From contig JABFQO010000001.1 in NCBI GenBank assembly GCA_019685575.1, forward strand, positions 120,159 through 184,158: 64,000 bases of DNA, written 5' to 3'. The position numbers were made by a program, and so were the translations under genes. Source of the DNA: Candidatus Bathyarchaeota archaeon A05DMB-4 (GTDB taxonomy: Archaea > Thermoproteota > Bathyarchaeia > Bathyarchaeales > SOJC01). Under the pieces are notes generated by a model. That model ran no database searches. It saw only the letters and a program-made list of their open reading frames with translations, and had not been told where the DNA came from. Shown here piece by piece: positions 52,109-60,364 of the stretch. Each line of letters opens with the position of its first letter. Positions within the stretch are counted from its first letter, which is position 1.

Positions 52109-52558
52109 TTGAAAAAGGAAATAACCATCGCTGCCACCTCCGCAATCGCGCTCATCATCCTTCTAGGCAGCGTAAGCTATCTCCTATTCCCCCAAGTATC
52201 AGTGCAAGCATACACCGCCACCATCGACGTTTACACCCAACATGGCGGACAAGGAAAAGACAAACCAAGCGGCAACTTCACCAAACTAGAAACCGTGCAT
52301 CTCTACGCCGAGGTAAAAAACACCTCTAACACCCCACTCGGCGCCAAACTCGTCTCTTTCGAAGTACACTGGCCCGACAATGGAACCGGTAGCATCCTAA
52401 TCCTCGGAACCGCCCAAACAAACCCATCAGGAACCGCCGAAAAAAGTTTTACAATCCCACCCTCCACAAGATCAATCGGCAGATGGCTTGTCTACGTAAC
52501 CACACAAGTGGACGAACAAATTATCGTCGACACCCTCACTTTTTGGTGCAACGGATAG
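52109..52558 (+). CDS. Secreted or membrane-tethered beta-sandwich protein
   Basis: 149 residues, TTG start with GGTGAG upstream. The first ~30 residues are a signal or anchor helix (ITIAATSAIALIILLGSVSY), followed by a small Ig-like/macroglobulin-like domain (TATIDVYTQHGGQGKDKPSG, ETVHLYAEVKNTSNTPLGAK, IIVDTLTFWCNG) with sequons. This is the pattern of Big/MG2-type extracellular domains. Under probable control of the divergent membrane-bound regulator. Exact function unknown. Confidence 0.65.
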   Translation: MKKEITIAATSAIALIILLGSVSYLLFPQVSVQAYTATIDVYTQHGGQGKDKPSGNFTKLETVHLYAEVKNTSNTPLGAKLVSFEVHWPDNGTGSILILGTAQTNPSGTAEKSFTIPPSTRSIGRWLVYVTTQVDEQIIVDTLTFWCNG

Positions 52559-52637
52559 AGCCTCTCCCTTCCCTCCTTTCTCTCTATCCAGCCATTCTCA
52601 CCAAACCCTCAAGATCACGTTTTCTTCAATCCGTCGA

Positions 52638-53249
52638 TTAATGTTTAAGTTTGCCCGGATAAATTCTCGGCGCTTTTCTCTGTCGTTCTATATTCTTAAG
52701 CCTCGCCACCATCTTCGCCATTTTCGTTTTGGATAGTTTTCGGCTTGTTCGAAGTCTCGCCTTCGGTAGAGGCTTTTTGGGGCTCGTTTGTTTTTGCCTA
52801 CTCTTTACTTCTTTTTTAGTTCTCAAAATGCCTTTTTCTCTTCTAAACGCGACTATTCTTTTTTCCATGTCAACGCTTTCTACATGCCACCCCACGTCTA
52901 GCCATGCTTGTCTATGCGCGCTCGTAGGCTTGTTTTCCCACCAGCCAGCGCTTTGAAACGCAACTACAGGTAAACTGTCGCCGATTATGCTCTCTATCTG
53001 GTGAAACGATAGTGTAACCAGATCCGTAAACCGTGCTCTCCTAGCGAGATACCTACTCAACGGGCTGTATTTTGTGCCAAACCGCCGTGGTAAAACCTTT
53101 CGCCTAGCACAGTTCAAGCATAAAACATTCCCATCTTCCGCGTACTCGATGCAAGTGCTGCAGTAAAATCGCTTGCAACGGAAGCAACGCTTGAGTAAAT
53201 AAAGCGGCAAGACTTTACCGCACAAGCTGCATTCTTCTTTTAACGGCAT
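52638..53249 (-). CDS. Zinc-finger protein with DUF7662-like domain
   Basis: 203 residues. The first 50 hold a treble-clef-like zinc finger (CSLCGKVLPLYLLKRCFRC, then FYCSTC and CLNC). Residues about 60-135 (SPLSRYLARRARFTDLVTLS, FHQIESIIGDSLPVVAF, WWENKPTSAHRQAWLDVGWH) resemble the DUF7662 pattern found in bacteria and phages. The C-terminal 70 residues are very basic (Lys/Arg) and probably bind nucleic acid. TATA-like GTTTAAATC lies upstream near 53300. Function unknown; a DNA- or RNA-associated role is suggested by charge. Confidence 0.65.
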   Translation of the reverse strand: MPLKEECSLCGKVLPLYLLKRCFRCKRFYCSTCIEYAEDGNVLCLNCARRKVLPRRFGTKYSPLSRYLARRARFTDLVTLSFHQIESIIGDSLPVVAFQSAGWWENKPTSAHRQAWLDVGWHVESVDMEKRIVAFRREKGILRTKKEVKSRQKQTSPKKPLPKARLRTSRKLSKTKMAKMVARLKNIERQRKAPRIYPGKLKH

Positions 53250-53354
53250 GCTAACCCATCTGGAATGTTGAATAATGGGTTCTTGAAGATTTAAACTTAC
53301 AACAAAGAACGGTTGGTTTTGTTGTACAAATTTGCTATTAAAAAGAATGGGTGG

Positions 53355-55616
53355 TTAATTTCGTTTTCTGTTGTCGAGGCGTGCTTTAGCTTGCGGGGTC
53401 CTTTTGTTTGCGTTTCTGTGGTTAAACGGGATGTATTCTTCTGTGGTGATGAGGCATTCTTCCAAATAGTCTTCCAACGTTTCTGCTGGGACAATATCAA
53501 TCTTGTAGTCTTTCGGGTCGATTGAATACTTGTAATTCTTGGCTGGAATAACCACTTTTTTGAAGCCCCACATTTCGGCGGCTTTAATCTTCTCGTTAAG
53601 CCCGCCCACAGCCGTAACTTGGATAACGCCGTCTACGCCCACGTTGATTTCACCTGTAACCGCCACGTCTTGACGTACGGGTTTGCCTTCTATTAGTGAG
53701 CACAGCAAAATCGCCATCGTAACACCCGCACTTGGGCCATCAACGCCGTAAGCCTGTGCAAAATCTATATGCGTGAAGTACTCCTGTGCTATGTCTACAC
53801 CGTATTTCTGCAAAATAACGCTTCGCACCTTGGCTACGCTGTCTTCGATGAATTCTTCTTTACCGCTTTTGGCTATACCCGTAACTTTATAGTAGCCCTT
53901 CAAATCGTTGGCTCTCTTTTCGTCACGTTTCTCTATGAAGCCTTTAACTGCCAAAACATTTCCCGTCATTTCACCGCTGTACGGGTCGGAGACCACAGCA
54001 AGTCCGTAGATTTGTCCAAGTTTGACACCGTCAGGGCGAATTTCCAGCAGTTTGCCTCTTTCCATTATCTGATGTTCTAAGATTTGTTTCTGGATTGTTT
54101 TGCAGTGGTTTTGTATAGCGTCAATAACGTGTCTCCGTTCAACGATTTGGCAGCCTTCGTTCATGGCTAATGTGGCGGCTGTTTTTATTATTGAAATCAT
54201 AGGTCTGAACCGTGTCGTCAGAGTGTCTCTTTTGTTGCTTCGTCTTCTACCTTCGTCAACGATTTCTTCGCATGCTTCTCGGCTGAACGGGAGAAGATGA
54301 AAACGAGAAACTTCTTGGGCGATGAATTGAACGTATTTGCGACGGTTTTCCAAGGTATTCGGCATGTCATTATTCATCCTCACAACCTTGCCGTAGCCAT
54401 AAATTCTGTCCATAAGCGCTGGATGAATATGTGCGATGCTGTCAAAGTTTCCGGCGCCAACCAAGAAGCACATGCAGGGTACGGGTTCGGTTGCAACCGC
54501 CATCGCCGCAGTTCCCGCGTCGTCCCAGCGGCTACGCATCGTTATTGGTAGTTGGCCATCCTCTAACACAGTCAACAATGTTACTGCTTCACTTTGGTTT
54601 AGGTTTTTGATTTCGTCGATGAATAATACACCCAAGTTTGCCCTGTGTACGTCGCCAGCAGTCACTCTTTGGTGTTCTGGCGTACCAAGGCCGCCTGTTT
54701 GCAACGGATCCCATGCGATGCTTCCGAAAAGCTGTGATGACCCATGTCCAGTGGCATCAATAAATGGCGCCACTTGTTTTGAGTTGTCAACGATAAGTTT
54801 GGGCACAGTCGTTGCCTTTGCGCCACCTATGCCCTTTGCGCCGCCGAGCATTCCAAATCTGCCAAGAAACATGACCAGAACAAGAAACATGAGCATCATG
54901 CCTGCAGGCAGGAACGTAGTGGTGCCTATGGAGATGAAAGAATCAAGCATGAACCTTGCAAAATCACCACCATACGATTCCTGCAGTGGACCAAACGCCG
55001 TCATCACGTTGGAGTCCCAACGAACCTTCTGTTGCCACAGGAAGTAAAAGCCGGCGAACATAAAAATGCAAGCAATCACTATCATCAAGTATGTTAAGAT
55101 TTTTAGTCCAGCAGATTGAAGAAAAAGTTTCTTCGTCTCCTTCAATTTTTCCTTCAAAATAAGTTTTTTCCCATCCCCAGCAGGGTGACACGAGATTTTG
55201 GGTTCGCTTGGAATCAGTTTGTTTTGCCAACAAACAACATCTTGAAGTTGAATGCGGTTTTTCTTGTATAATTCAGTCAGATGCGCGGCTAGTGCACGTC
55301 CGATAAGTGATTTGCCCGTACCTGGATCGCCCAGTAGCATCAGGTAAGGTCCGGGAGGCACGGTTTTTGTGAGTTGCGGCTTGTCTCTGTTAGGGTCTGT
55401 CCACGCTTTGAACCATTTGTCGTGTTCTAATCGTTTTAGTTTGTGCACCCACTCTTCAAGACACAAGTAGCATTCGCTCAACGCCCGTTCTTGCCCGATT
55501 ACCCAGTCGAGAAGATTTTGAGAAACTGGATAATCTTTTGTAGTCTTAAAATTTTTCCAATCCCATTTCTTTCCACGAATGTTTTCGACATCGTCTCCGA
55601 AATAATAATCTACCAT
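53355..55616 (-). CDS. lonB: Archaeal membrane-anchored Lon protease (LonB)
   Basis: 753 residues. AAA+ Walker A GDPGTGKS (residues 96-103) is separated from Walker B (GVLFIDEIKNL) by an insertion with two membrane helices (about 173-194 and 233-253), the hallmark of archaeal LonB. The C-terminal protease domain has the catalytic serine in YGVDGPSAGVTMA and the lysine in GGLNEKIKAA. It degrades damaged or regulatory proteins at the membrane, using ATP. Full length, with a Lys/Arg-rich C-terminal tail. Monocistronic; ATG 55616. Confidence 0.95.
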   Translation of the reverse strand: MVDYYFGDDVENIRGKKWDWKNFKTTKDYPVSQNLLDWVIGQERALSECYLCLEEWVHKLKRLEHDKWFKAWTDPNRDKPQLTKTVPPGPYLMLLGDPGTGKSLIGRALAAHLTELYKKNRIQLQDVVCWQNKLIPSEPKISCHPAGDGKKLILKEKLKETKKLFLQSAGLKILTYLMIVIACIFMFAGFYFLWQQKVRWDSNVMTAFGPLQESYGGDFARFMLDSFISIGTTTFLPAGMMLMFLVLVMFLGRFGMLGGAKGIGGAKATTVPKLIVDNSKQVAPFIDATGHGSSQLFGSIAWDPLQTGGLGTPEHQRVTAGDVHRANLGVLFIDEIKNLNQSEAVTLLTVLEDGQLPITMRSRWDDAGTAAMAVATEPVPCMCFLVGAGNFDSIAHIHPALMDRIYGYGKVVRMNNDMPNTLENRRKYVQFIAQEVSRFHLLPFSREACEEIVDEGRRRSNKRDTLTTRFRPMISIIKTAATLAMNEGCQIVERRHVIDAIQNHCKTIQKQILEHQIMERGKLLEIRPDGVKLGQIYGLAVVSDPYSGEMTGNVLAVKGFIEKRDEKRANDLKGYYKVTGIAKSGKEEFIEDSVAKVRSVILQKYGVDIAQEYFTHIDFAQAYGVDGPSAGVTMAILLCSLIEGKPVRQDVAVTGEINVGVDGVIQVTAVGGLNEKIKAAEMWGFKKVVIPAKNYKYSIDPKDYKIDIVPAETLEDYLEECLITTEEYIPFNHRNANKRTPQAKARLDNRKRN

Positions 55617-55757
55617 TCCCTTCTATCCTCATATGGCGAGCATGGAAACCACGCAGGTTTCTCACAAGAAAAATATCGCTCGTCTTAATATACCGCTTAT
55701 TTTCGTATCATGCATATGTCTAATACAAGAATATGTCTATGTTTTTGGAAGAATTAG

Positions 55758-56315
55758 TTAAGATCCGCTTACGAATTCGGTGAGTTGTTTTTGAGATTGT
55801 TTACCGTGGATGAAGTTTGAGATTTTAACGCCTATTCTTCTAACTTTTAGTTCGTCTGGAGTGTCTTGGAGTAATCGTTGGAAAAGTTCTTTCGTTGTTT
55901 CTTTTAACATTAAGTCATCGAGTGGTGTTTCAAAAGTTTTAGATCTGCTATGGCCGTGCATGTCTTGCAGAACCGCGTAAACGGTGACGGATTTAAAACT
56001 AAGGTTTTCCCTTGTTGCTCTTGCTTGTATGTCTATGCATATTTCACATGCGTTTTCGAGAATTTTGTCCAAGTCTCGCGTGTCGTCTTTTAACGTGACT
56101 ATGCGGCTTATGGATTCCACGGCGCCTCTTTCTCTAACAGGTGACTCGTCTATGCCTACTGCAGCGTTATGAAAATATACGCCTAACAGTTTTCCGAATT
56201 TTTTTACAAGTTTCTCCAAGTCATAGTTTGCAAGATCACTGATTGTTTTTATGCCCATTTCTCTCATAACTGCCGCGGTCTTTTTCCCTACTCCGATAAG
56301 TTCATCAACAGGCAA
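55758..56315 (-). CDS. dinB: Y-family DNA polymerase IV, C-terminal part (frameshifted)
   Basis: 185-residue frame continuing the polymerase after a frameshift. It contains the helix-hairpin-helix thumb (ELIGVGKKTAAVMREMG, KTISDLANYDLEKL) and the little-finger domain (ESISRIVTLKDDTRDLDKIL). The likely join is in the A6/T6 run at 56322-56327: reading one base back gives NFFAPLPVDELIGVG, the usual palm-to-thumb sequence. As a separate ORF it has no proper start. Together with the upstream part it makes a complete Dpo4-like enzyme of about 370 residues. No internal damage is seen. Confidence 0.85.
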   Translation of the reverse strand: MPVDELIGVGKKTAAVMREMGIKTISDLANYDLEKLVKKFGKLLGVYFHNAAVGIDESPVRERGAVESISRIVTLKDDTRDLDKILENACEICIDIQARATRENLSFKSVTVYAVLQDMHGHSRSKTFETPLDDLMLKETTKELFQRLLQDTPDELKVRRIGVKISNFIHGKQSQKQLTEFVSGS

Positions 56316-56866
56316 GGGCGCAAAAAATTTTCAATCTCTTCTGGTTTAACCATAGTTAACCCGTGTGGTTTTTGTTTTCCAGCAGCAATTTTTGCGATAA
56401 GTTTGTTTGGTCCTACGCCGATGGAAACTGTGATTTTCTCCTTCTCGAAAATTTCTTTTTGAATTTTCTGTGCGAGTTGTTTGGCGATTTCAAATTCTCC
56501 ATTAACCCGTTGCGTAACATCTATGAAAGCCTCGTCTATTCCCGTTTGCTCGAATGCGTCGCCGTAAGCCCGTAAGATGTTCATGATGTTTTCAGAAACT
56601 TTTTCGTAAAGCTCAAAATTTGCTGGCAAAAAAACGGCATCTGTGTTTTTTAGCTTTCTCTTTGCCATAATTATTGAAATTCCTGCTTTCACTCCGTATT
56701 TCCTTGCGATGTAATTCGCCGTGCTTACGGCACCACTGTCTTCGCTTCGGCCAGAATATATGCAAACAACTACTGGTTTATCTTTTAGCGTTGGATTTTC
56801 CCTTTCTTCGCATTGGGCATAAAAGTAGTCGAAGTCAGCGTGGATTATTACTCGGTTTGAAGCCAA
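56288..56866 (-). CDS. dinB: Y-family DNA polymerase IV, N-terminal part (frameshifted)
   Basis: 192 residues. Catalytic palm/finger motifs are intact: IIHADFDYFYAQCEERENP (metal-binding Asp and steric-gate region), VVVCIYSGRSEDSGAVSTAN, YGVKAGISIIMAKRK, GIDEAFIDVT with the catalytic Asp-Glu pair, and VSIGVGPNKLIAKIAA. The frame then diverges after EIENFLRPC to a stop at 56288. It probably copies damaged DNA when fused in frame with the downstream part. The break is at a -1 slippery heptamer, so this could be programmed, an assembly indel or an early pseudogene. Confidence 0.88.
   Translation of the reverse strand: MASNRVIIHADFDYFYAQCEERENPTLKDKPVVVCIYSGRSEDSGAVSTANYIARKYGVKAGISIIMAKRKLKNTDAVFLPANFELYEKVSENIMNILRAYGDAFEQTGIDEAFIDVTQRVNGEFEIAKQLAQKIQKEIFEKEKITVSIGVGPNKLIAKIAAGKQKPHGLTMVKPEEIENFLRPCLLMNLSE
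56321..56327 (-). other. T TTT TTG slippery heptamer at the dinB frame break
   Basis: Read on the minus strand in the frame of the upstream part: preceding T, TTT, TTG. Slipping back one base puts the next codon at GCG and joins the two polymerase halves in frame. A single missing T in the same run would explain it equally well. Confidence 0.6.
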
Positions 56867-56934
56867 AGCAGGACCTCTACTTAATAAGGCGCATGTTGAT
56901 CAAGAATATCTTTCGGTAGTGACTCGTTCACAAG

Positions 56935-57171
56935 TTATTGTTTTTGAGCCTTCAGTTCAACTCTTCTTTTGCCCTTTGTCAGAGTCGAAACGTATATTCT
57001 TCCTTCAATCTCCAAGTTCATCAGTAAACGGTTAAAATCAGCAAGACCTACATCGTTGAACTCTTCGTTAACTGCATCGAACAAATCCGAATCCGTCATC
57101 GCGCCCTTTTTACTCAAAACCTCAAGAATGAAACCGTCCACGGGGCGAACTTTCCAAGTTTTAGATGCCAA
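56935..57171 (-). CDS. Small winged-helix-like protein
   Basis: 78 residues: MASKTWKVRPVDGFILEVLS opens a compact basic protein with a winged-HTH-like pattern (KKGAMTDSDLFDAVNEEF, ADFNRLLMNLEIEGRIYVST) ending in KRRVELKAQKQ. Similar small HTH proteins occur in many archaea. It starts 16 nt after the CDC48 gene stop and may share its transcript. ATG 57171. Role unknown; nucleic-acid binding is likely by fold and charge. Confidence 0.75.
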   Translation of the reverse strand: MASKTWKVRPVDGFILEVLSKKGAMTDSDLFDAVNEEFNDVGLADFNRLLMNLEIEGRIYVSTLTKGKRRVELKAQKQ

Positions 57172-57187
57172 TTTTTACATGCTCCTA

Positions 57188-59362
57188 TTAGGCGACGGGC
57201 GTCGCAGGTTTTTGTACAACGCGTACTTGACGCATGAAGCTCTTGTACCAGTTTTCCATGTCAGGTGTAATGCTTGGGCCAACCTTCTCCATTGCCGCTC
57301 TAAAATCAGCGAGGGTTACCTCTTTGGCGCTGATGTTTTTTCTTAATGCTATCAAAGCGGCCTCCCTGCACAAACCATTAATGTCCGCACCACTGTAGTT
57401 GTTTGTCATTCGGGCTAATTCCTCGATTTTCACATCCTTCGCCAAGGGCATGTCTTTCGTGTAAATCTTGAAAATCTGTTTTCTCGCCTCTTCATCAGGT
57501 TCGGGCACGTAAATCAAGCGGTCGAAACGTCCAGGTCGCAGAACTGCTTGGTCAACAATATCGGGTCTGTTTGTCGCCGCGATAACTACAACATCTTCCA
57601 AACTCATTATTCCGTCCATTTCAGTCAGCAATTGGCTAATCACCCGTTCTGAAACTCCACTATCTGAAAAGCCTAGTCCTCGACGTGGCACGAGAGAATC
57701 GAACTCGTCAAAGAAAATCACTGAAGGAGACGCCATTCTTGCTTTTCTAAACACTTCCCGAATGGCTTTCTCGGATTCGCCTACCCATTTGCTGAAGACT
57801 TCAGGGCCTTTTATGGTGATAAAGTTGGCTTCGCTTTCGGTAGCCACGGCTCTAGCCAACAAGGTTTTTCCACACCCAGGCGGTCCATATAATAGAATTC
57901 CCTTGGGTGGGCGAATTCCTAAACGAGAAAATACTTCGGGGTTTTTGAGAGGCCACTCTACGGCTTCTCGAAGTTCTTGTTTGACTCCTTCCAAGCCTCC
58001 GATGTCTTCCCAATGGATCGTTGGTACTTCGATGTAGACCTCCCGCATGGCTGTCGGCGTGATTTCCTTGTAAGCGTTCGTGAAATCTTCCATTCTAATC
58101 TCCATTTTTTCCAAAACGCTGGGCGGGATTCTTTCTTCTTCAAGATTAATTTCCGGCAAGTATCGTCGCAGAGCCTTCATCGCCGTTTCTCGGCTCAGTG
58201 CAGCAAGGTCAGCGCCCGTATAACCATGAGTCATTTCAGCAAGTTTCTTCAAATCAACATCCTTCGCCAGCGGCATCCCGCGTGTGTGAATTTGTAAGAT
58301 TTCGAATCTCGCCGTCTTGTCGGGCACACCGATTTCTATTTCCCTGTCAAAGCGTCCTGGCCTTCTTAGAGCCGGGTCAAGTGCGCCGGGTCGATTCGTT
58401 GCGCCAATAACGATGACATTTCCTCTTCCGCCTAGTCCATCCATTAAAGCCAACAACTGAGCAACTACTCTTCGCTCGACTTCACCCGTGACTTCTTCTC
58501 TTTTCGGCGCAATGGCATCCAATTCGTCAATGAAAATAATACTGGGTGCACTCTGTTGTGCTTGTTGGAAAATTTCCCTCAATCTCGCCTCTGATTCGCC
58601 GTAGAATTTGCTCATGATTTCTGGACCATTTATCGAGAAAAAGTTTGCCTCGGACTCGTTTGCGACTGCCCGAGCCAGCAACGTTTTTCCACACCCGGGT
58701 GGCCCATGAAGCAAGACCCCTTTTGGAGGTTCAATGCCTAAACGTTGAAAGATTTCTGGATGTCGTAATGGTAACTCAACCATTTCTCGGACACGTTGGA
58801 TTTCCTCGTGCAAGCCACCAATGTCCTCGTAAGTTGTGCGTGGCACGCCCTTTGTTTCTGGAGCAGGTTCATTCATTATCTGAAGTGCGGTCGCATGGGA
58901 AATGCGTACAATGCCGTGGGGTCTTGTTTTTATCACGGTGAAAGGAATAGCGTGCCCAAGCATCATGACTAATGTGGTATCGCCCTCCATGAACGTTCGT
59001 TCCATTAGACGATTCTTGACAAAGTTAGTAAAATCATCATCCACGTTCAACCGCATATCAACTGGTGCAAGCACAACGTGTGTAGCATCTTTTACTTTTG
59101 CAGGCCGCGCTGTGACGTACTCATTTATTGCCACACCCGCGTTTTTGCGTGTAAAACCATCAATGCGTATTATGCCCTTGTCTTGGTCTTCACTGTAAGC
59201 AGGCCAAGCGATGGCGCTGGTGCCTCGTTTCCCAATAATTTCCACGACATCGCCCGCGCTAATGCCGAGTTTTTGCATTGTTTTTTGGTCTATGCGGGCT
59301 ATGCCTCTTCCAACGTCTCTTTGTTTTGCGTCTCCAACTTTAAGTTGTGCTTCATTACTCAT
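57188..59362 (-). CDS. cdc48: CDC48/VAT-type AAA+ ATPase
   Basis: 724 residues: N-domain of about 185 residues with double-psi barrel ([20 protein letters not shown]), then two AAA+ modules. D1 has [20 protein letters not shown] near residue 220 and [13 protein letters not shown]2 has a second GPPGCGKT near residue 495, [12 protein letters not shown], and arginine-finger region [16 protein letters not shown]. It unfolds proteins for degradation or disassembly, working with the proteasome. The C-terminus ([10 protein letters not shown]) lacks an obvious hydrophobic-Tyr-X tail used for proteasome docking. A TATA-like box lies at 59416-59428. Confidence 0.96.
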   Translation of the reverse strand: MSNEAQLKVGDAKQRDVGRGIARIDQKTMQKLGISAGDVVEIIGKRGTSAIAWPAYSEDQDKGIIRIDGFTRKNAGVAINEYVTARPAKVKDATHVVLAPVDMRLNVDDDFTNFVKNRLMERTFMEGDTTLVMMLGHAIPFTVIKTRPHGIVRISHATALQIMNEPAPETKGVPRTTYEDIGGLHEEIQRVREMVELPLRHPEIFQRLGIEPPKGVLLHGPPGCGKTLLARAVANESEANFFSINGPEIMSKFYGESEARLREIFQQAQQSAPSIIFIDELDAIAPKREEVTGEVERRVVAQLLALMDGLGGRGNVIVIGATNRPGALDPALRRPGRFDREIEIGVPDKTARFEILQIHTRGMPLAKDVDLKKLAEMTHGYTGADLAALSRETAMKALRRYLPEINLEEERIPPSVLEKMEIRMEDFTNAYKEITPTAMREVYIEVPTIHWEDIGGLEGVKQELREAVEWPLKNPEVFSRLGIRPPKGILLYGPPGCGKTLLARAVATESEANFITIKGPEVFSKWVGESEKAIREVFRKARMASPSVIFFDEFDSLVPRRGLGFSDSGVSERVISQLLTEMDGIMSLEDVVVIAATNRPDIVDQAVLRPGRFDRLIYVPEPDEEARKQIFKIYTKDMPLAKDVKIEELARMTNNYSGADINGLCREAALIALRKNISAKEVTLADFRAAMEKVGPSITPDMENWYKSFMRQVRVVQKPATPVA

Positions 59363-59415
59363 TTCCTTTTACCTCTTGAGAGCAGTAAATGTGCATAGAA
59401 GTCGAAAAGAACTTT

Positions 59416-59428
59416 GAATATATAAACT
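59416..59428 (-). promoter_or_regulatory. TATA box of cdc48
   Basis: Minus-strand GTTTATATATTC, about 55-65 nt upstream of the ATG at 59362, in a 93-bp gap. Clear AT-rich archaeal promoter core with AAAAGGAAATG-type ribosome site before the start. Confidence 0.6.
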
Positions 59429-59455
59429 TTACAAAAAACTTCAATTTTGACAGAA

Positions 59456-59728
59456 CTACTGAGTTCTTCGAACCATGATTGTTTGAATCTGGCTGACATC
59501 TGGAATTTTGGCTAAATCTTCCTCAATTTTGTCCAATAAACCGCTTTCGTCTTCAGGGATGAGTATATGCGCAATTAGAGCATTCAACCCGAAGGCAACT
59601 GGTTCTGTTTGATATCCGTAAATACTCGTTTTCGATGGAAGAATATCCTCTATCTCTTTCTTCAAATCATCCAAGTTAACCTCAAGTCCTGTTGGAAAAA
59701 TTTTGAAGCTAATCACGATTTTTCCCAT
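59456..59728 (-). CDS. Elongation factor 1-beta (aEF-1B)
   Basis: 90 residues from ATG 59728 (MGKIVISFKIFPTGLEVNLD), the size and ferredoxin-like fold of archaeal EF-1beta, the nucleotide exchange factor for EF-1alpha. YGYQTEPVAFGLNALIAHIL, DKIEEDLAKIPDVSQIQT and the final MVRRTQ are typical. The longer frame from 59791 overlaps the zinc-ribbon gene and is rejected. It follows the zinc-ribbon gene by 5 nt, a pairing conserved across archaea. Confidence 0.95.
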   Translation of the reverse strand: MGKIVISFKIFPTGLEVNLDDLKKEIEDILPSKTSIYGYQTEPVAFGLNALIAHILIPEDESGLLDKIEEDLAKIPDVSQIQTIMVRRTQ

Positions 59729-59733
59729 CTTTC

Positions 59734-59937
59734 TCACGGTCCTGTGAACCCACATTTGGGGCATTGATATGGTCGTCCAAACTTGCGGCAACGGTTACAA
59801 CGCCAGATTACAATTTCTCCGCAACTCGGGCATGAAAATTTAGTTGCCTCTTGACCGGGAGAAATTACTCGATTGCAACTGGTGCAAGTGGGCATATTTA
59901 AGACGGTTTCGACGCTTTCCTTCATCTTTGATGACAT
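59734..59937 (-). CDS. Zinc-ribbon RNA-binding protein (HVO_2753-like)
   Basis: 67 residues with four CxxC/CPxCG knuckles: [23 protein letters not shown] and CPKCGFTG. This is the two-zinc-finger protein usually encoded next to aEF-1beta and implicated in translation and motility in haloarchaea. GGAG lies seven bases upstream of ATG 59937; Met15 ([10 protein letters not shown]) is an alternative start. Small, cytoplasmic. Confidence 0.9.
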   Translation of the reverse strand: MSSKMKESVETVLNMPTCTSCNRVISPGQEATKFSCPSCGEIVIWRCNRCRKFGRPYQCPKCGFTGP

Positions 59938-60082
59938 TTTAAATCTCCTTTTAGTCTATGAATCCTAAGGATTTGAAAATATTTGACACGGTCACTTATA
60001 TCTTCTCTGTTTCTTTGCCGGGAAGCATGGAAAATCTTTTATGCAGTAACATTGATGATAGATTCAATTGAAGGGATGATTA

Positions 60083-60250
60083 ATGGCTAAATGTCCTAAA
60101 TGTGGAGAAGAAGTCTCTAAACCAAAGAAGACATGGAAAATGGCGGGTCGCCCAGACAAATCGGGCAAAAGACTTCAGTTAGAAATTGGACTCTTCGAAT
60201 GCTCCAAACACGGCGCGTTCCGATCAGTCCTTAGCAAGAAGAAAATCTAA
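60083..60250 (+). CDS. Small zinc-ribbon protein
   Basis: 55 residues: MAKCPKCGEEVSKPKKTWKM, then a basic stretch (AGRPDKSGKRLQLEIG) and FECSKHGAFRSVLSKKKI. CPKCG and FECSKHG form one zinc knuckle pair (the second site as C-x2-H). Related archaeal proteins are small, basic chromatin- or RNA-associated zinc ribbons. ATG 60083 follows AAGGGATGATTA. The gene is too short for most ORF calls but has a ribosome site, promoter-like A/T-rich sequence and a clean stop. Confidence 0.75.
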   Translation: MAKCPKCGEEVSKPKKTWKMAGRPDKSGKRLQLEIGLFECSKHGAFRSVLSKKKI

Positions 60251-60364
60251 GCGTGCGATGATTACTTCATCATCCTCTCCCATTTTTCTATAATCTGTCA
60301 ATGTGCGGTTACGTAACAAGGTTTAATTTGAAAAGATTTCGAAACAATGTTTGTGTGAAAAAAG

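Noticed and set aside
59729..59791. N-terminal extension of aEF-1beta
   Set aside because: It overlaps the zinc-ribbon gene and has no similarity to EF-1beta, which starts MGKIVISF at 59728.
60308..60317. GTTACGTAAC palindrome upstream of the geranylgeranyl-reductase-like gene
   Set aside because: A 10-bp perfect palindrome is expected dozens of times per 64 kb; only its position beside a TATA-like box is suggestive.
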